From: Bdellovibrio sp.
Lineage (GTDB): Bacteria > Bdellovibrionota > Bacteriovoracia > Bacteriovoracales > Bacteriovoracaceae
NCBI GenBank assembly: GCA_016187935.1
Contig: JACPIU010000020.1
Span: 124,001-188,000 of the forward strand
DNA: 64,000 bases
Reading direction: 5' to 3'
The notes under the pieces were generated by a model that was not told the DNA's origin, did no database searches, and saw only the letters and a program-made list of their open reading frames with translations. Shown in pieces: positions 61,758 to 64,000 of the stretch (position 1 is the stretch's first letter; each line of letters starts with the position of its first letter). A program made the translations under genes and the position numbers.

Positions 61758-62943
61758 AAGCATAGAGACGATTTCTTGAGGATAAAACCAAAAGGTAATC
61801 CCCCTTAACTTCCAGTTCTCCAAAAATAGCAGAATAGCTATGGCCGAACTGATGAGTTCTGAGGATCTGTTTTAAGTCCCGATCGACTAAATATATTTGT
61901 CCTTTCACATCGCTCACGACGAGATATCCCTTCCATATTTTTAAGGAACTCAAGGATGATTCACTAATCTTGATTTTCTGGATTTCCTTCCAAGATGAAT
62001 CAAACTTCACAATCTGGCCATCAGTGGTTGGGACCAGTATCACTCCATTCTCAGCAACAGGAACATGGGCCAGACCATATTCGAAAGTTCTTATTATTTG
62101 CCCGGCATTAGGATTAATGACATAAAGCAAACCGGATTTTGGACCGATCACCAATGTATCATTGACGACCAAAGCCTCGGCATCGATATCTACAAACTTA
62201 GAAGCGGTAGTCAGTTTTCGTTCCCAAATCACCGTTCCATCATTTAAACCGAGGGCAACAATATTTCCATCGGCCATGCCAACAAAAACTCGTTTCCCAT
62301 GGACAATCGGTTTGGAAACCCCTTGAAGAGTATTCAGATAAGGCACGGAACGTTGATAGGCCCATAAAATTTTACCTGTTCGGGCATCCACACAGACAAT
62401 TTTGTGATTCCGAAGATGAAAAAGCGCCCTCCCATTATGAATGGTCGCTTGAGATTCTATTGTGGCACCCAAATCCACTTCGTACTGTAACTCCCCTGTG
62501 GCCCAGGCCCGTGCAAAAACTCTTCCCTCGGTGGTTCCATAAATTAAGAGATCGTCCATCACTTGTGGTGCACCATGAAAGGCCCCAATATCTTGAGTTC
62601 TCCAGACCACTCGTCCATTCTTCAACTCAAGAGCTTCCATGCCGCCCGTATTCTTTCCCACAAAAACCATATCTTGATGGATTAGAGGCGAATTCAGAGC
62701 AATCGGTAAATTACCCGATTCATAGTTCGGATCTTGATTTTTAATCCATGCAATTTTAGCAAATGGATTGCTAATCAGCATTTTCTCACGGGGAGCAAAA
62801 GCCCCCTTGAGGCCGGCACAAGAGCAAAACAATATAAGGCACAACCCGAGAACAGTATACGACCATCTAGGATACTCGGCCGTCATCATCATGATCATGG
62901 CCGACTCTCTTATTTGTTTTTTCTCGAAAAAACGGCGGTTCAT
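61723..62943 (-). CDS. bamB: Outer-membrane assembly lipoprotein BamB-like (PQQ repeats)
   Basis: Beta-propeller lipoprotein of the Bam complex, which folds outer-membrane proteins. About 406 residues with lipobox LFCSC (Cys42) and at least six PQQ-type blades (LELKNGRVVWRT, VDARTGKILWAYQR, LGLNDGTVIWERKL, VINPNAGQIIRTFEYG). The ATG at 62943 has AGGAGG; longer in-frame versions are not supported. Preceded on the same strand, 26 bases away, by the YfgM-like gene, the same order as in gamma-proteobacteria. Confidence 0.88.
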   Translation of the reverse strand: MNRRFFEKKQIRESAMIMMMTAEYPRWSYTVLGLCLILFCSCAGLKGAFAPREKMLISNPFAKIAWIKNQDPNYESGNLPIALNSPLIHQDMVFVGKNTGGMEALELKNGRVVWRTQDIGAFHGAPQVMDDLLIYGTTEGRVFARAWATGELQYEVDLGATIESQATIHNGRALFHLRNHKIVCVDARTGKILWAYQRSVPYLNTLQGVSKPIVHGKRVFVGMADGNIVALGLNDGTVIWERKLTTASKFVDIDAEALVVNDTLVIGPKSGLLYVINPNAGQIIRTFEYGLAHVPVAENGVILVPTTDGQIVKFDSSWKEIQKIKISESSLSSLKIWKGYLVVSDVKGQIYLVDRDLKQILRTHQFGHSYSAIFGELEVKGDYLLVLSSRNRLYAFNWPGTGVLGL

Positions 62944-62969
62944 TTTTGCCTCCTGGCACTCCCAAGCAA

Positions 62970-63677
62970 TCATTTAATGCCCAGGAGATACAATCGTGCA
63001 ACTTGCGCCAGCTCCGGATCATTGCCACTATCAATGACGTACTGGAAACTCGCTTTGGCCTTATCCACATTTTTCACTTTGAGGTATAACCGTCCCAGAT
63101 CAAGATAAACCCTTGCTTCATAAATCTTATAGGGTAAAGTTTGCAATTCTTCCAAAACACTCACCGCCGCTTGCATTTCACCTTGATCTTCATAGAGAAC
63201 AGCAAGTCGTGCGAGCAGAAAATAACGTTGAAAAAAAGCATCCCGAGGAATATTCAGCCTTAAGGCACTCAAAAGACTGATAGCTTCCGCTTTCATCGAT
63301 TTCTTGGCCAATAAGTCCGCGGAGGAAATCAACACGGGCACGGCACCGGTAAAATAAGTGATCTTTTTCTGCAGCTCACTTATACTTTTAAGAAAATCCT
63401 CCGGATTCATCTTACCGTCTTTGAAATTTTTCAGGCCATTTTGCTCAAACTGATAGACGGCAGTTGCATATTCGTTGTTCTTCTCCCCCTGATAGTGCAA
63501 ATAGCTTCCCACGCCCACCAAAATGGCAACCAGGGTCACAATTCCGATTATCAGCTGCATTTTGTACTTCGCAATCAAGCTTCCAAAGTCCGTTTGCGAT
63601 AAAACATCGTTAATCGGGGTAGATTTAACCTGCGAAGTTGGGTTTGCAGCTGAATTGGTCATTGACCTTGTTGTCAT
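62970..63677 (-). CDS. YfgM-like TPR membrane protein
   Basis: 235 residues: cytoplasmic N-terminus (about 40), one membrane span (IIGIVTLVAILVGVGSYLHY), then a periplasmic domain of TPR-like helices (LARLAVLYEDQGEMQAAVSV, VYLDLGRLYLKVKNVDKAKA). YfgM associates with SecYEG and periplasmic chaperones and is typically encoded before bamB, as here. ATG at 63677 with AGGA seven bases upstream. Role in outer-membrane protein biogenesis is inferred from context. Confidence 0.82.
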   Translation of the reverse strand: MTTRSMTNSAANPTSQVKSTPINDVLSQTDFGSLIAKYKMQLIIGIVTLVAILVGVGSYLHYQGEKNNEYATAVYQFEQNGLKNFKDGKMNPEDFLKSISELQKKITYFTGAVPVLISSADLLAKKSMKAEAISLLSALRLNIPRDAFFQRYFLLARLAVLYEDQGEMQAAVSVLEELQTLPYKIYEARVYLDLGRLYLKVKNVDKAKASFQYVIDSGNDPELAQVARLYLLGIK

Positions 63678-63799
63678 AAATCATCCTTTTTCGTTAAGAT
63701 GTACTAAGATAAACGAGAAAAACTTAAATGAGTTTAAAAAATTCATCTAACACTTGTCAAAAAGACTAATTGTATCTCTTTAACAAAGGTTGGCCTCCA

Positions 63800-64000
63800 A
63801 TGATCATAAAGAAAACGACAAATACTAGCTTACAATGGCGAAGTTTTGCAATCATTAGCTCTTTGCTCTTGGGATCCTTTTTCGGATCCTTTTTCTTAGG
63901 CACTAGTTCGGTCAGTGAGGCCAGGGATACTGTAGGGAGAATGGGAATCGGCACAAGTAATCAAGTGGCCACAGACTTACCGGCGCTATCCTTCAAGATA
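63800..64000 (+). CDS. Outer-membrane protein, N-terminal part (runs off right edge)
   Basis: Sixty-seven codons visible. The signal peptide has a basic start and repeated GSFFGSFFLG hydrophobic core (FAIISSLLLGSFFGSFFLGT, cut near SEARDT). The mature start GRMGIGTSNQVATDLPALSFK has the alternating pattern of the first barrel strand. Similar first strands are common in bdellovibrio-type porin-like proteins (from memory, unverified). The frame is open to the window edge. AAAGG lies ten bases before the ATG. Confidence 0.6.
   Translation, partial: MIIKKTTNTSLQWRSFAIISSLLLGSFFGSFFLGTSSVSEARDTVGRMGIGTSNQVATDLPALSFKI

Overview
The window looks like a chromosome segment of a Gram-negative bacterium with a predatory or delta-proteobacterial lifestyle, most likely Bdellovibrionota. 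This is inference: no rRNA or marker tree is available. It rests on the many secreted beta-barrel and lipobox proteins, a Ku-LigD end-joining pair, a class II ribonucleotide reductase, BamB next to a YfgM-like protein, an S74 fibre protein and several giant surface lipoproteins. No tRNA, rRNA, CRISPR array, transposase or prophage block was seen.

1-20.5 kb is mostly conserved. It holds ligD (running off the left edge) and ku, a PLP enzyme of the ACC deaminase/D-cysteine desulfhydrase family, small stress/cysteine-rich proteins, an AI-2E family permease, a zinc-ribbon/PH membrane protein, a phospholipase D family protein, an unusual ferrochelatase-MFS fusion, queF, tatA and a MurQ/GCKR-type SIS protein. 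A HAD-ffh-rpsP-khpA operon ends in a clear intrinsic terminator. An App1-like phosphatase, an EamA transporter, a DUF3943 protein and a barrel-like protein follow.

20.5-54.6 kb is the accessory and most interesting part. It encodes three paralogous, exported, five-TM proteins with a common C-terminal SIF/RYR motif (two in tandem, one 8 kb away with a small coupled partner). It also encodes a 1.9-kilo-residue cadherin/FN3/SUMF1-like lipoprotein with a repeated four-cysteine module, a 936-residue trimeric-fibre lipoprotein with an S74 autocleaving chaperone, an 846-residue secreted protein with a Tyr/Gly tail, and a 1.85-kilo-residue cysteine-rich lipoprotein. Four of these surface transcription units carry FliA (sigma-28)-like promoter matches immediately before the start, and Gly-Ser islands recur in most of them. 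I infer one envelope or surface apparatus (adhesion, motility or prey contact), probably co-expressed with flagellar late genes. Housekeeping genes (eno-histidine kinase-barrel operon, murI, a thioesterase) lie inside this region. A higBA toxin-antitoxin segment there is bracketed by 14-bp direct repeats.

54.6-64 kb returns to core functions: nrdJ with two NrdR-box-like sites upstream, two secreted or lipoprotein unknowns, a secreted M14 zinc carboxypeptidase, bamB, a YfgM/TPR membrane protein and the start of an outer-membrane protein at the right edge. Convergent genes are packed very tightly throughout, several with overlapping stop codons.
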